DNA of 64,000 nucleotides from Heracleum sosnowskyi (GCA_030848705.1 CM061243.1:124193659-124257658), one strand, 5' to 3'. Counted from the stretch's first letter, positions 21,047 through 34,015 are shown. Numbers and translations: made by a program. Notes: generated by a model from the letters alone, not told the origin.

Positions 21047-22076
21047 AGTGACCCATACCATTACACTTGTAGCATCTAACCTTTGACTTGTCAAATTTGC
21101 TACCCTTGCTGTCCTTTTTGATATACTTGTCTTTGTATGCATTGAAAGTCTTTTTGTGAAAGTTGCTTTGTCTTCTACTCTTCCTGAACTTCATCCTTCT
21201 GAAGTTTCTGACAATCATAGCAACCATCTCTTCCATGTCTGAGTCAGAAGAATCATCACCAGTATTGGCATCAGGATTGCCATCAGTATTTGATGAAGAA
21301 TCATCAGGATCTGACTCAACTATTCTTGATTTACTTCTAGAGACTTGCACAGTTTTTCCTTTTGATTTAGCCTCTGCTTTCAAAGCAATTGATTTTGCCT
21401 TGCTGCTTTTCTTGTTCTTTCTCTGTTGAACTTCAAGATCACGAGTTCTTAGCATTCCATAGACTTCATCAAGAGACACAGTGTTGAGATCATACTGGTG
21501 TCTAATGATCGAGGTCTGAGTGTCCCATTCTTCAGGTAAAGCTCTTAGAAACTTGGTGTTTGAATCTTCAGTTTCATATTCCTTGTCAACTAAAGATAAA
21601 CTGTTCAAAAGTGTCAGAAATCTATCATATAGATCAGTTAGGCTCTCATCAGGTTTTGCATCGAATTGTTCATATTCTTGAATCAAAAGAGCCCTTCTGT
21701 TTTTCTTGACAGATGCAGATCCCTGGCACTGAGTTTCCAAAGTATCCCAGATTTCTTTTGAAGACTTGCATGCAATCACTCTATTTGACATGACAGCATC
21801 AAGACTACTGTGCAAGATATTCTTTATCTTTGGTTCCCTGAGTACATGAGCTTTTTCTTCTGGAGTCCATTCACTTTTAGCCTTGACCACATAATGTTCA
21901 GGTACAGTATTTGTTCGTTCTACGAACTTTGTAGGTATATATGGTCCATCACGAATCCTGTCCAAATAGTCAGGATCCATAGCCTCCAGGTACATCAGCA
22001 TCTTTACCCTCCATGTTCGATATTCTGATTTCTTCAAGATGGGAATCTTCATGCTTTCATACTTGGTTGTCGACAT
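21047..22076 (-). pseudogene. Copia array unit C: truncated gag
   Basis: Starts MSTTKYESMKIPILKKSEYR and matches the gag of the two complete units almost base for base, then loses homology after the zinc-knuckle start CYKCNGMGHF (KSVDAF... follows instead of ASEC...). The frame runs on into flanking sequence to a stop at 20994. Unlike units A and B, it lacks the one-base gag deletion near 21156-21172, so the reading frame reaches the zinc knuckle intact. Everything downstream of this point (pol, third ORF, second LTR) is missing. Confidence 0.9.
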
Positions 22077-22112
22077 CTTTAGATCGTATCTGATTCAGAA
22101 TTAAATCAGTTT

Positions 22113-22124
22113 GCTCTGATACCA
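22113..22124 (-). other. Primer-binding site, initiator tRNA-Met
   Basis: TGGTATCAGAGC on the minus strand, two bases inside LTR 1: the minus-strand primer site of truncated unit C. Confidence 0.85.
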
Positions 22125-22126
22125 AT

Positions 22127-22647
22127 TGTTGCCCAGTAAATAACAATTGTAGAAGGGGGGTTGAATACAATTGTATAAGATTCTCGACTTAATCAAGTAT
22201 ATAACCCAAATATGAAAGAACAATAACAGCTTTATTAAATCTGATATAAAACTGTTACAAACTCTCTCAAGAAATTCTGATGTTCTTGAGAGCTGCTAGG
22301 TTACACAAATACTCAAGTGTATGATCGTTTATGTTCACGTACATAAATCGAAACCTAAACTGTGTTTATATACTACACAGCTTCTCTATCAATGATAAGT
22401 CCTAATCAATTACAAAGATTGAAACCTATCCATAATTGATAGCTACATTCTACAAACCAGGAACCGACAGAATAATCTTCCTTATTTAACTAGACTCCAA
22501 ATATAACTCGAAGTAGGAATCCTGATCAGCTTCCAGTCCTGATGATCAATCCTGATCCCAGTCCTGATATTCATCTTGATCCTGACGACCATGCAATCCT
22601 GATCAGTTGAGTCTAGCTCCTGACGATCATTGAATTATGATATAACA
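22127..22647 (-). repeat. Copia LTR 1 (521 bp)
   Basis: Begins TGTTGCCCAG and ends TATAACA on the plus strand. The minus strand carries the TATA box GTATATAAAC (22364-22373). The U3 end (about 22536-22620) holds seven CCTGAT/CCTGAC words. As far as I can read, identical to LTR 2. Confidence 0.92.
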
Positions 22648-22757
22648 ATCTCCCTCAATCTCATACTTTGTGAAATAAAGTATAGATTCCTAAGATTCAA
22701 TGATGTCAAAAACATGTATACAAAATGTACAAGTATCTGCAGCAACAACTTATCTGT

Positions 22758-23252
22758 TTAAATTCTTTGATAGAAAAGATTCATTTTCAAGAAGTTGGAT
22801 AACAAATTTTCTTCTTTTTCTTCAAGAATTTGAATCAGTCTTTCCTTAAGATTTCTGAGTTCTTCATCTTCCTCATTAATCTGGTATATAGCTGCTCTGA
22901 GGTTCAATATGGAGCTTCTCTGAAGACTATGCTCTTCAAGCAAAAGATAAGCAATTTCCTTCCCATCAGGATTGAGAGTAAGTTGAGTCATGCCAAAAGT
23001 TACTTCTTTAACAGCAGTACCCCTATGCATTTCCACATCCCGACCTCTTTGATTTAAGTACATGGGAGTATAATTACCATTGAAATTACTGTTTCCATCT
23101 AGTCTTCTTCTTATTGTTGACAAAATCATGTCACTCCATACTTTGCACATTTGATTCTTCAATCTCAAAAGATAATGAACATATTTCAGTTCCTGTGTAG
23201 TTTTCATCAGCAGATCTTGAATAGATAGAATCTTCACACTACCATCTTTCAT
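22758..23252 (-). pseudogene. Unit B third-ORF C-terminal domain
   Basis: In frame with the fused ORF that ends at 23268 and separated from it by a single TAA (DKK-stop-KLLYFMKDG). The sequence LLYFMKDG, ELKYVHYLLRLKN, NLRAAIYQ and ELRNLKE aligns with the C-terminus of the 1197-aa third ORF of the intact Copia element at 49.5-53.1 kb. It is the conserved C-terminal domain of that protein, of unknown function. Confidence 0.75.
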
Positions 23253-23267
23253 GAAGTACAGAAGCTT

Positions 23268-25922
23268 TTATTTCTTGTCAAAACCATCATGACAATCTAT
23301 AACTATATCAACAGCTAGTAAATTGTTCAGGTTTTCAGAAGTTAAAGTACCTCCAATTTCAGTTAAGGAGTAAGGATCTACATATGACATATTTAGATAT
23401 TCAGCATCCCTGTGTCCAATACCTTCTCTTGAATTGCTCGACAATTGCTTCAGATTTGAAAACATCTTTAACCAGAGTGCTTTTGATCTAACCATATTAG
23501 ATAAATCAACAACACTTGAAGCACTTGTAATAATTCCACCAGACTGAAAATTGATAAGTGTATCACACCTCAGTGTACTAATATGTTTCCACTTCTTATC
23601 TTTTTCCTTTTCAAAGGCATAGCTTCTTTTCAGTAAAGATTCTTGTCTGCTTGGGTTCCTCCAGTTTCTTTCATTTGAACTTTTAAGCCTTTGTTTATAG
23701 AGATTAAAATCTCTATTTGTTCTTCTTGTGATTTCTCTTCTTCTGGCTTCTTCTTCTTCATCTACTTCCTTGTTGTGAAAATCAACCACAGTAGATAAGA
23801 TTATCAAATCAATCTCTTGCAGAATTTCAGAATCATCAGGATCTTGAATATTATCATGAACAACATCAGGATTAGATTCTTCAATTTGATTTGTATTGCA
23901 GAGAGTTGATTTCCTTGATTTTCTTCTCAATTCAGGTTCTTCTTCGACATTTCCATCATCACCAAAAGTAAATCTGTCAGGAACTACTGGAGTTTGAATA
24001 GGTTCAGGAATTTCTTCAATTCTTAACCCTCTAGACCTTGTCTGTCTAGGTACTGTTTGAGTTGAAGAACCTCTTCTACTTCTTCTAGCACCTCTCCTAC
24101 CTCTGCTTACTCTACCTCTAGTAGAAACAGAATAGCTTTCCATTATCTCTTTTTGTTGTCTCAAGAATTCTTCATTTGAGAGATCTGGATATTCTTCACT
24201 TGCTGTAGAGAGTGATTTTCTGGCAAATAATTGTTGAACTCTTTTATCAGTGTGATAAAGAGTAACAACTCTACCATCCTTTGTAGTAAACTTCTGGAAT
24301 AAATTTGATGCATCTTCAGGATTATCAATAAAAATATCTTCATCACCTTCAGGAATTGTAGCAAGAGTATGTCCATGACCAGGTGTCAGGATTTGTTCTT
24401 CCGTCAGGATCTGAGATTGCACCAACGTTCTTACTGTCTTAACTCCAGAATCAGAAACATGAGTTGACTGCGTTGTTTGACTTTGAGAAGTTTGAATTGT
24501 AGACTTCATAACAGCAACATCAGAGGTTTCTCCTTGTATCACTTTGTCACTACCATCATCTCCAGTATCATCATCATTATTCCTTAATACTAGATCAGGT
24601 GTGCATTTTGTCCGACTTCCTGCAGCAATGTACTCAGCTTCTGCAGTTGAAGTGGAAATGGATTTTTGCTTTTTACTGAACCATGAAACTAGTCTTCCAC
24701 CCAAAAACTGACAACTTCCTGAAGTACTTTTCCTGTCTATTTTGCATCCTGCAAAATCAGCATCTGAATAACCACACAACCCAAAATCTGATTCCCTTGC
24801 ATACCAAAGGCCAAGTGAAGGAGTGCCTTTGAGATATCTGAAAATTCTTTTGACTGCAATCAGATGGGGTTCTCTAGGTTTTGCTTGAAATCTTGCACAC
24901 AGACAGGTTGCAAACATGATATCTGGTCTACTTGCAGTGAGATACAATAAAGAGCCAATCATTCCTCTGTAGTGAGTTACATCTACCTCAGCACCTTGAT
25001 CAGGATCAAGTTTGGTAGCTGTAACTATGGGAGTTGTAGCAGGAGAACTATCTTGCATGTTAAACCTTGTTAATAAATTCCTTGTATATTTAGACTGATT
25101 GATAAAAATCCCTTCATTAGTCTGTTTAACTTGAAGTCCAAGAAAGTAACTCATTTCTCCCATCATGCTCATTTGATATCTTGACTGCATAAGCTTAGAA
25201 AACTTTTCACACAGCTTATTGTTTGTTGACCCAAAAATGATATCATCAACATAAATCTGAACTAACAACAAGTCCTTACCATGATTCAAATAAAATAGAG
25301 TTTTATCAATAGCACCTCTTTTGAATCCACTTTCCAGTAAGAATAGAGCTAAGGTTTCATACCATGCTCTTGGAGCTTGCTTTAGTCCATAAAGTGCCTT
25401 ATCCAATCTGTAGACATGATCTGGATATTTAGGATCAATGAAACCAGGAGGTTGCTTAACATAGACTTCTTCCTCCAGTTCTCCATTTAAGAAAGCACTT
25501 TTAACATCCATCTGGAAAACCTTGAATTTCTTATGTGCTGCATAAGCAAGAAATATCCTGATGGCTTCTAATCTTGCAACAGGAGCAAAAGTTTCATCAT
25601 AGTCAATTCCCTCTTGTTGAGAATACCCCTTTGCAACTAGTCTAGCTTTGTTTCTGATTATTACTCCATCAGAATCAGTCTTGTTCTTGAAAATCCACTT
25701 TGTACCAACAATTGATCCATTCTTTGGTCTTGGTACCAGTTTCCAGACTTCATTCCTTTCAAATTCATTCAGTTCCTCTTGCATTGCAGTAACCCAATCA
25801 GCATCTTTAAGTGCATCTTCAACTTTCTTTGGCTCCTTCTTGGATAGAAAGTTATTGTATAGACATTCATTCTGAGTTGCACTTCTTGTTTGAACACCTG
25901 CATCAGGATCACCAATGATCAA
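23268..25922 (-). pseudogene. Unit B RT/RNase H fused to third-ORF remnant (884 aa)
   Basis: N-terminal part: Copia reverse transcriptase with FKVFQMDVKSAFLNG and YVDD (25242-25253 on the minus strand). RNase H starts (YSDADFAGC, STAEAEYIAAGS) but stops after AAGS and continues RTKCTPDLVLRNN. The remaining roughly 450 residues are acidic and low complexity, then LTSENLNNLL, like the intact element's third ORF. The RNase H half with the CDNQSAI aspartate and the start of the third ORF have been lost by deletion, leaving one frame across the joint. Without RNase H, self-sufficient reverse transcription is unlikely. The frame is open upstream of 25922 to a TAA at 26121. Confidence 0.85.
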
Positions 25923-26120
25923 ATCAGGAGTATGACTTGCAGTCCATTTCCTTGCTGGTGGTAAATCAGTCCTTGAAGTAGATGCTCCCCCTGGATTGGT
26001 GTTATCTTGATTTGAAGAATTTGCTTGATTTGAAGCTCCCCTTAAATTGTTATTATCTCCTCCTGATAAGTTATCAGGATCATTACTTGAATCAGTATCT
26101 GAAGAATTCTGTCCTGATGA

Positions 26121-26807
26121 TTAAGTTGACTCTGAACTTGTAGCAGAATGCTGTTGCTCCCCCTCAACATTAGCACTACTAGAAGTATCACTATTGATTG
26201 CATCATCAGTATTAGCACCATCAGTATCTGTTGTGTCATCAGGATTTGGTGAACCATCAGGATCTGATGAATTGACAGCTTCGGATTCACTTTCTTCAGG
26301 TTCCTTGGTAGCTTCATTTTCAAAAATCAATCTATCATGAGAGTCTTCATTGATTCCTGTTATCTTTTTATCATCAAAAGATACATGTATTGACTCCATG
26401 ACAGTTCTTGTTCTCAAATTAAAAACTCTGAAGGCTCTTGATGCAGGATAGCCTATGAAAATTCCTTCATCAGCCTTTGTTTCAAATTTCCCTTGCTGTT
26501 CAGGGTGAGTTCTGAGAACAAAACATTTACAACCAAACACATGCAAATGCTTCAGACTTGGTTTCTTCTCCTTGAGTGACTGATAAGGAGTACTACCATG
26601 TCTGTTTATTAATGTCAGATTTTGAGTATAGCATGTTGTGTTGACTGCTTCTGCCCAGAAGTATGTAGGTAATTTAGCTTCTTCCAACATAGTTCTGCCA
26701 GCTTCAATAAGAGTTCTATTTTTCCTTTCAACTACTCCATTTTGCTGGGGTGTGCCAGGAGCAGAGAATTGTTGAATGATTCCTTTGTATTTGCAGAACT
26801 CTTCCAT
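26121..26807 (-). pseudogene. Unit B integrase C-terminal half
   Basis: Contains the integrase catalytic glutamate region (PQQNGVVERKNRTLIEAGRT) and the downstream GCKCFVLRTHPEQ and EGIFIGYPASRAFRVFNLRT blocks. It is separated from the preceding protease/integrase ORF by one TAG and from the RT ORF by one TAA, with all three in the same frame. The linker after residue 150 is rich in DPDG/NPDD repeats. Confidence 0.88.
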
Positions 26808-27644
26808 CTATGAATTCTTAAATTCAGTACCATTATCACTTCTCAGTATCTTGACTTTGTACTTTGTGGTTGTCTCAATCATTCTCACATGATCCAACAG
26901 AACTTCAGGAGTCTCATCTTTTCTGTGCAGAAAATACACCCAGGTGAATCTAGAATATTCATCAACAATTACAAGAGTGTACCTTTTCTTACTGATAGAC
27001 ATGATGTTGACTGGACCAAATAGATCAAGATGTAGCATGTGATATGGTTCTTCAATAGAGGATTCTGATTTACTCTGGAATGATGTCCTTCTTTGTTTTG
27101 CTTTCTGACATGCATCACAGAGTCCATCAGGTGTATATAATACTTTTGGTAATCCTCTCACTAAATCTTTCTTAACCAACTCATTGATATTGCTGAAATT
27201 GAGATGAGAAAGCTTCTTGTGCCAATTCCAACTTTCATCTACTGATGCTTTACTGATCAGACAGGTAGGAGAGCCATCAGTATTTGATTGAATGTTGGCT
27301 TCATATATGTTACCATGCCTGTAGCCAGTCAGAGCTATCTTTCCTGTTACTTTACTGACTACTTCACAATGTGTGGAATAGAAGTGGACATGATAACCTC
27401 TGTCAGTGATTTGACTAATACTCAACAAGTTATGTTTTAGTCCTTTCACTAGAGCTACTTTTTCAATGATGACATTTCCAATGATTATATTGCCATATCC
27501 CAAAGTTTGTCCAATGTTGCCATCTCCATAAGACACAGTTGGGCCAGCTTTTTCCTCATATTCTGATAACAGGGCTTTGTTTCCAGTCATGTGCACAGAA
27601 CATCCACTATCCATGACTAACACAATTTTCTTTTTACCCTGCAT
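26808..27644 (-). pseudogene. Unit B protease and integrase N-terminal half
   Basis: The aspartic protease active site is LVMDSGCSVHMTG (D-S-G). The integrase zinc finger is WHKKLSHLN with CDACQKAKQ. The first catalytic aspartate is in HLDLFGPVN and the second in LRSDNGTEF. The frame stops at TAG right after GTEFKNS, where the intact relative reads NSFMEAF. Same frame as the preceding gag fragment, 15 bases apart. Confidence 0.88.
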
Positions 27645-27659
27645 CAGAATTCCAAAACA

Positions 27660-29971
27660 CTAATTAGAATGTTTAGGAACCCACACTTGTTGGGTCCCTT
27701 TGTCATGCATTTTATTAACATTCACAGCAGAAGACTTTCTGACTTTAGCAGTCCTGACAGGATTTACTCCATCAGGATTTGATTTGTCAGTATCAGTATT
27801 AACAAAAGCATGCTTCACTATGACATTCTCAAATCTATCAGACTTTGTACTCCTATCTAACTTAGGCAATGGATCATAGAAGTTATAGTACAAATCATGA
27901 TAATCTTTACAAGTATAAATAGAATGCCATATACTACCACAATGAAAACAGGAATTCTGTGGTTTATAAAATACTGATCTACTCCTGACATCAGAAATAT
28001 GAATTTCAGTACTTTTCTTGTTACTCTTCTTACAATCAATAGCAAGATGATTAGAGTTACCACAGTTAAAGCAACACTTTCTAGGTGCATTTGGGATATA
28101 TTTATAACCATTCTCTTTATTGATCCCAACTTTACCACTCCTGTTTCTCTTAACAGTAGCTTCCTTTTTCTTATCTGTCACCTCACAGATTTTATCCTTA
28201 AGCTGTTTTTGAGACAATAGACCTACATTCTTAGTGACTTTCTTCATGACATGTTTTGACTTTATAATTTTAATTCCTTGAGCAGAAGTAGATCCATTTT
28301 CAAAAGTAGAATTGGAATCCTTACCAAAAACAAAATTAACAGGAAAAATCTTAGATTTGGTTGCGTCTATAACATGTCTATAGGTCTTTGGACTGACTGT
28401 CTCATCAATGACAATTTTCTCTTTCAATTTCTTATACTCATCTGACTTATATCCTAGACACTCTTTCCAATTCTTAGAGGTATTAATCTCATGAAATTTC
28501 CTACCAGAGTCTGTCTAGGTTCTGATTTTCTCATTAGCATATTCAAGTTCCTTTTCAAGAGAAGTACATTTAGATTTCATCTCTAAGTACATGTGTTCAG
28601 CATTATCACATTATTTTTGTACTTCTTGCATACGAGAAAATTCAGCTTCTAATATGTCATTCCTTTTTCTAAGTTCAGACATCTCAGATAAGATCCTAGT
28701 ATTCTCAGCAGTTTGACTTCTAAAGCTAATATGTAACGACTTTAGAAAACGTCTTAACTCAGAAGCATTATCAGTATCAAAATCAAAGATAGTATTTAGT
28801 ACCTTATCATCAGGAGCAGCAGTTACATCAGCATTGACCATTAGAGCATAGTTGACTACCTCAGTATCAGATTCTGAGGAAGAGTCCATCCAATCCTTGC
28901 TTGATGTGATAAGCGCCTTTGTCTTCTTGCACTCAGAAGCAAAGTGACCCATACCATTACACTTGTAGCATCTAACCTTTGACTTGTCAAATTTGCTACC
29001 CTTGCTGTCCTTTTTGATATACTTGTCTTTGTCTGCATTGAAAGTCTTTTTGTGAATTTGCTTTCTCTTCTACTCTTCCTGAACTTCATCATTCTGAAGT
29101 TTCTGACAATCATAGCAACCATCTCTTCCATGTCTGAGTCAGAAGAATCATCACCAGTATTGGCATCAGGATTGCCATCAGTATTTGATGAAGAATCATC
29201 AGGATCTGACTCAACTATTCTTGATTTACTTCTAGAGACTTGCACAGTTTTTCCTTTTGATTTAGCCTCTGCTTTCAAAGCAATTGATTTTGCCTTGCTG
29301 CTTTTCTTGTTCTTTCTCTGTTGAACTTCAAGATCACGAGTTCTTAGCATTCCATAGACTTCATCAAGAGACACAGTGTTGAGATCATACTGGTGTCTAA
29401 TGATCGAGGTCTGAGTGTCCCATTCTTCAGGTAAAGCTCTTAGAAACTTGGTGTTTGAATCTTCAGTTTCATATTCCTTGTCAACTAAAGATAAACTGTT
29501 CAAAAGTGTCAGAAATCTATCATATAGATCAGTTAGGCTCTCATCAGGTTTTGCATCGAATTGTTCATATTCTTGAATCAAAAGAGCCCTTCTGTTTTTC
29601 TTGACAGATGCAGATCCCTGGCACTGAGTTTCCAAAGTATCCCAGATTTCTTTTGAAGACTTGCATGCAATCACTCTATTTGACATGACAGCATCAAGAC
29701 TACTGTGCAAGATATTCTTTATCTTTGGTTCCCTGAGTACATGAGCTTTTTCTTCTGGAGTCCATTCACTTTTAGCCTTGACCACATAATGTTCAGGTAC
29801 AGTATTTGTTCGTTCTACGAACTTTGTAGGTATATATGGTCCATCACGAATCCTGTCCAAATAGTCAGGATCCATAGCCTCCAGGTACATCAGCATCTTT
29901 ACCCTCCATGTTCGATATTCTGATTTCTTCAAGATGGGAATCTTCATGCTTTCATACTTGGTTGTCGACAT
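27660..29971 (-). pseudogene. Unit B gag, broken
   Basis: Gag begins MSTTKYESMKIPILKKSEYR at 29971. A one-base deletion near 29050 shifts the frame, so the zinc knuckle (CYKCNGMGHFASEC) continues in the next frame (28952-28611). A TAA then a TAG (TWTNSG in the relative, T-stop-TDSG here) interrupt the coiled-coil region. The last part (28427-27660) has two more knuckles, CFNCGNSNHLAIDC and CFHCGSIWHSIYTC. Gag would form the particle and bind element RNA. Intact length would be about 780 residues by comparison with the relative at 58.7-61.1 kb. Confidence 0.88.
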
Positions 29972-30021
29972 CTTTAGATCGTATCTGATTCAGAATTAAA
30001 TCAGTTTGCTCTGATACCAAT

Positions 30022-30542
30022 TGTTGCCCAGTAAATAACAATTGTAGAAGGGGGGTTGAATACAATTGTATAAGATTCTCGACTTAATCAAGTATATAAC
30101 CCAAATATGAAAGAACAATAACAGCTTTATTAAATCTGATATAAAACTGTTACAAACTCTCTCAAGAAATTCTGATGTTCTTGAGAGCTGCTAGGTTACA
30201 CAAATACTCAAGTGTATGATCGTTTATGTTCACGTACATAAATCGAAACCTAAACTGTGTTTATATACTACACAGCTTCTCTATCAATGATAAGTCCTAA
30301 TCAATTACAAAGATTGAAACCTATCCATAATTGATAGCTACATTCTACAAACCAGGAACCGACAGAATAATCTTCCTTATTTAACTAGACTCCAAATATA
30401 ACTCGAAGTAGGAATCCTGATCAGCTTCCAGTCCTGATGATCAATCCTGATCCCAGTCCTGATATTCATCTTGATCCTGACGACCATGCAATCCTGATCA
30501 GTTGAGTCTAGCTCCTGACGATCATTGAATTATGATATAACA
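30022..30542 (-). repeat. Copia LTR 2 (521 bp), shared by units A and B
   Basis: It lies exactly 7895 bp from LTR 1 and 7895 bp from the start of LTR 3. It serves as 3' LTR of unit A and 5' LTR of unit B. The primer-binding site for unit B is at 30008-30019. Confidence 0.92.
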
Positions 30543-30652
30543 ATCTCCCTCAATCTCATACTTTGTGAAATAAAGTATAGATTCCTAAGATTCAATGATG
30601 TCAAAAACATGTATACAAAATGTACAAGTATCTGCAGCAACAACTTATCTGT

Positions 30653-31147
30653 TTAAATTCTTTGATAGAAAAGATTCATTTTCAAGAAGTTGGATAACAA
30701 ATTTTCTTCTTTTTCTTCAAGAATTTGAATCAGTCTTTCCTTAAGATTTCTGAGTTCTTCATCTTCCTCATTAATCTGGTATATAGCTGCTCTGAGGTTC
30801 AATATGGAGCTTCTCTGAAGACTATGCTCTTCAAGCAAAAGATAAGCAATTTCCTTCCCATCAGGATTGAGAGTAAGTTGAGTCATGCCAAAAGTTACTT
30901 CTTTAACAGCAGTACCCCTATGCATTTCCACATCCCGACCTCTTTGATTTAAGTACATGGGAGTATAATTACCATTGAAATTACTGTTTCCATCTAGTCT
31001 TCTTCTTATTGTTGACAAAATCATGTCACTCCATACTTTGCACATTTGATTCTTCAATCTCAAAAGATAATGAACATATTTCAGTTCCTGTGTAGTTTTC
31101 ATCAGCAGATCTTGAATAGATAGAATCTTCACACTACCATCTTTCAT
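30653..31147 (-). pseudogene. Unit A third-ORF C-terminal domain
   Basis: Identical in layout to 22758-23252: open in frame after one TAA that ends the 884-residue fused ORF. Encodes the LRAAIYQ-containing C-terminal domain of the third ORF. Confidence 0.75.
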
Positions 31148-31162
31148 GAAGTACAGAAGCTT

Positions 31163-33817
31163 TTATTTCTTGTCAAAACCATCATGACAATCTATAACTA
31201 TATCAACAGCTAGTAAATTGTTCAGGTTTTCAGAAGTTAAAGTACCTCCAATTTCAGTTAAGGAGTAAGGATCTACATATGACATATTTAGATATTCAGC
31301 ATCCCTGTGTCCAATACCTTCTCTTGAATTGCTCGACAATTGCTTCAGATTTGAAAACATCTTTAACCAGAGTGCTTTTGATCTAACCATATTAGATAAA
31401 TCAACAACACTTGAAGCACTTGTAATAATTCCACCAGACTGAAAATTGATAAGTGTATCACACCTCAGTGTACTAATATGTTTCCACTTCTTATCTTTTT
31501 CCTTTTCAAAGGCATAGCTTCTTTTCAGTAAAGATTCTTGTCTGCTTGGGTTCCTCCAGTTTCTTTCATTTGAACTTTTAAGCCTTTGTTTATAGAGATT
31601 AAAATCTCTATTTGTTCTTCTTGTGATTTCTCTTCTTCTGGCTTCTTCTTCTTCATCTACTTCCTTGTTGTGAAAATCAACCACAGTAGATAAGATTATC
31701 AAATCAATCTCTTGCAGAATTTCAGAATCATCAGGATCTTGAATATTATCATGAACAACATCAGGATTAGATTCTTCAATTTGATTTGTATTGCAGAGAG
31801 TTGATTTCCTTGATTTTCTTCTCAATTCAGGTTCTTCTTCGACATTTCCATCATCACCAAAAGTAAATCTGTCAGGAACTACTGGAGTTTGAATAGGTTC
31901 AGGAATTTCTTCAATTCTTAACCCTCTAGACCTTGTCTGTCTAGGTACTGTTTGAGTTGAAGAACCTCTTCTACTTCTTCTAGCACCTCTCCTACCTCTG
32001 CTTACTCTACCTCTAGTAGAAACAGAATAGCTTTCCATTATCTCTTTTTGTTGTCTCAAGAATTCTTCATTTGAGAGATCTGGATATTCTTCACTTGCTG
32101 TAGAGAGTGATTTTCTGGCAAATAATTGTTGAACTCTTTTATCAGTGTGATAAAGAGTAACAACTCTACCATCCTTTGTAGTAAACTTCTGGAATAAATT
32201 TGATGCATCTTCAGGATTATCAATAAAAATATCTTCATCACCTTCAGGAATTGTAGCAAGAGTATGTCCATGACCAGGTGTCAGGATTTGTTCTTCCGTC
32301 AGGATCTGAGATTGCACCAACGTTCTTACTGTCTTAACTCCAGAATCAGAAACATGAGTTGACTGCGTTGTTTGACTTTGAGAAGTTTGAATTGTAGACT
32401 TCATAACAGCAACATCAGAGGTTTCTCCTTGTATCACTTTGTCACTACCATCATCTCCAGTATCATCATCATTATTCCTTAATACTAGATCAGGTGTGCA
32501 TTTTGTCCGACTTCCTGCAGCAATGTACTCAGCTTCTGCAGTTGAAGTGGAAATGGATTTTTGCTTTTTACTGAACCATGAAACTAGTCTTCCACCCAAA
32601 AACTGACAACTTCCTGAAGTACTTTTCCTGTCTATTTTGCATCCTGCAAAATCAGCATCTGAATAACCACACAACCCAAAATCTGATTCCCTTGCATACC
32701 AAAGGCCAAGTGAAGGAGTGCCTTTGAGATATCTGAAAATTCTTTTGACTGCAATCAGATGGGGTTCTCTAGGTTTTGCTTGAAATCTTGCACACAGACA
32801 GGTTGCAAACATGATATCTGGTCTACTTGCAGTGAGATACAATAAAGAGCCAATCATTCCTCTGTAGTGAGTTACATCTACCTCAGCACCTTGATCAGGA
32901 TCAAGTTTGGTAGCTGTAACTATGGGAGTTGTAGCAGGAGAACTATCTTGCATGTTAAACCTTGTTAATAAATTCCTTGTATATTTAGACTGATTGATAA
33001 AAATCCCTTCATTAGTCTGTTTAACTTGAAGTCCAAGAAAGTAACTCATTTCTCCCATCATGCTCATTTGATATCTTGACTGCATAAGCTTAGAAAACTT
33101 TTCACACAGCTTATTGTTTGTTGACCCAAAAATGATATCATCAACATAAATCTGAACTAACAACAAGTCCTTACCATGATTCAAATAAAATAGAGTTTTA
33201 TCAATAGCACCTCTTTTGAATCCACTTTCCAGTAAGAATAGAGCTAAGGTTTCATACCATGCTCTTGGAGCTTGCTTTAGTCCATAAAGTACCTTATCCA
33301 ATCTGTAGACATGATCTGGATATTTAGGATCAATGAAACCAGGAGGTTGCTTAACATAGACTTCTTCCTCCAGTTCTCCATTTAAGAAAGCACTTTTAAC
33401 ATCCATCTGGAAAACCTTGAATTTCTTATGTGCTGCATAAGCAAGAAATATCCTGATGGCTTCTAATCTTGCAACAGGAGCAAAAGTTTCATCATAGTCA
33501 ATTCCCTCTTGTTGAGAATACCCCTTTGCAACTAGTCTAGCTTTGTTTCTGATTATTACTCCATCAGAATCAGTCTTGTTCTTGAAAATCCACTTTGTAC
33601 CAACAATTGATCCATTCTTTGGTCTTGGTACCAGTTTCCAGACTTCATTCCTTTCAAATTCATTCAGTTCCTCTTGCATTGCAGTAACCCAATCAGCATC
33701 TTTAAGTGCATCTTCAACTTTCTTTGGCTCCTTCTTGGATAGAAAGTTATTGTATAGACATTCATTCTGAGTTGCACTTCTTGTTTGAACACCTGCATCA
33801 GGATCACCAATGATCAA
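31163..33817 (-). pseudogene. Unit A RT/RNase H fused to third-ORF remnant (884 aa)
   Basis: Same fused ORF as in unit B, with one visible residue change (DKVLYGLKQ). RT motifs including YVDD are intact. RNase H ends after STAEAEYIAAGS and joins the acidic third-ORF middle segment at the same residue as in unit B, so the deletion predates the array. Confidence 0.85.
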
Positions 33818-34015
33818 ATCAGGAGTATGACTTGTAGTCCATTTCCTTGCTGGTGGTAAATCAGTCCTTGAAGTAGATGCTCCCCCTGGATTGGTGTTAT
33901 CTTGATTTGAAGAATTTGCTTGATTTGAAGCTCCCCTTAAATTGTTATTATCTCCTCCTGATAAGTTATCAGGATCATTACTTGAATCAGTATCTGAAGA
34001 ATTCTGTCCTGATGA

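Larger units (their letters stand above)
22127..30542 (-). mobile_element. Tandem Copia unit B (SIRE-like, non-autonomous), LTR to LTR
   Basis: Minus-strand element: 5' LTR 30022-30542 (shared with unit A), internal 22648-30021, 3' LTR 22127-22647 (also the 5' LTR of truncated unit C). Repeat period is 7895 bp. The primer-binding site complementary to initiator tRNA-Met (TGGTATCAGAGC on the minus strand) is at 30008-30019. Gag, protease, integrase, RT and a truncated RNase H fused to a third-ORF remnant are recognisable but interrupted. The extra ORF after pol and the pol sequence suggest the SIRE/Maximus lineage. Unit B is nearly identical to unit A, including the lesions. Confidence 0.93.

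Noticed and set aside
25648..25875. Plus-strand ORFs opposite Copia RT and gag (also 33543, 50513, 56999, 59999)
   Set aside because: Antisense shadows of strong coding sequence; unlike 53556-53948, the opposite strand is clearly coding there.
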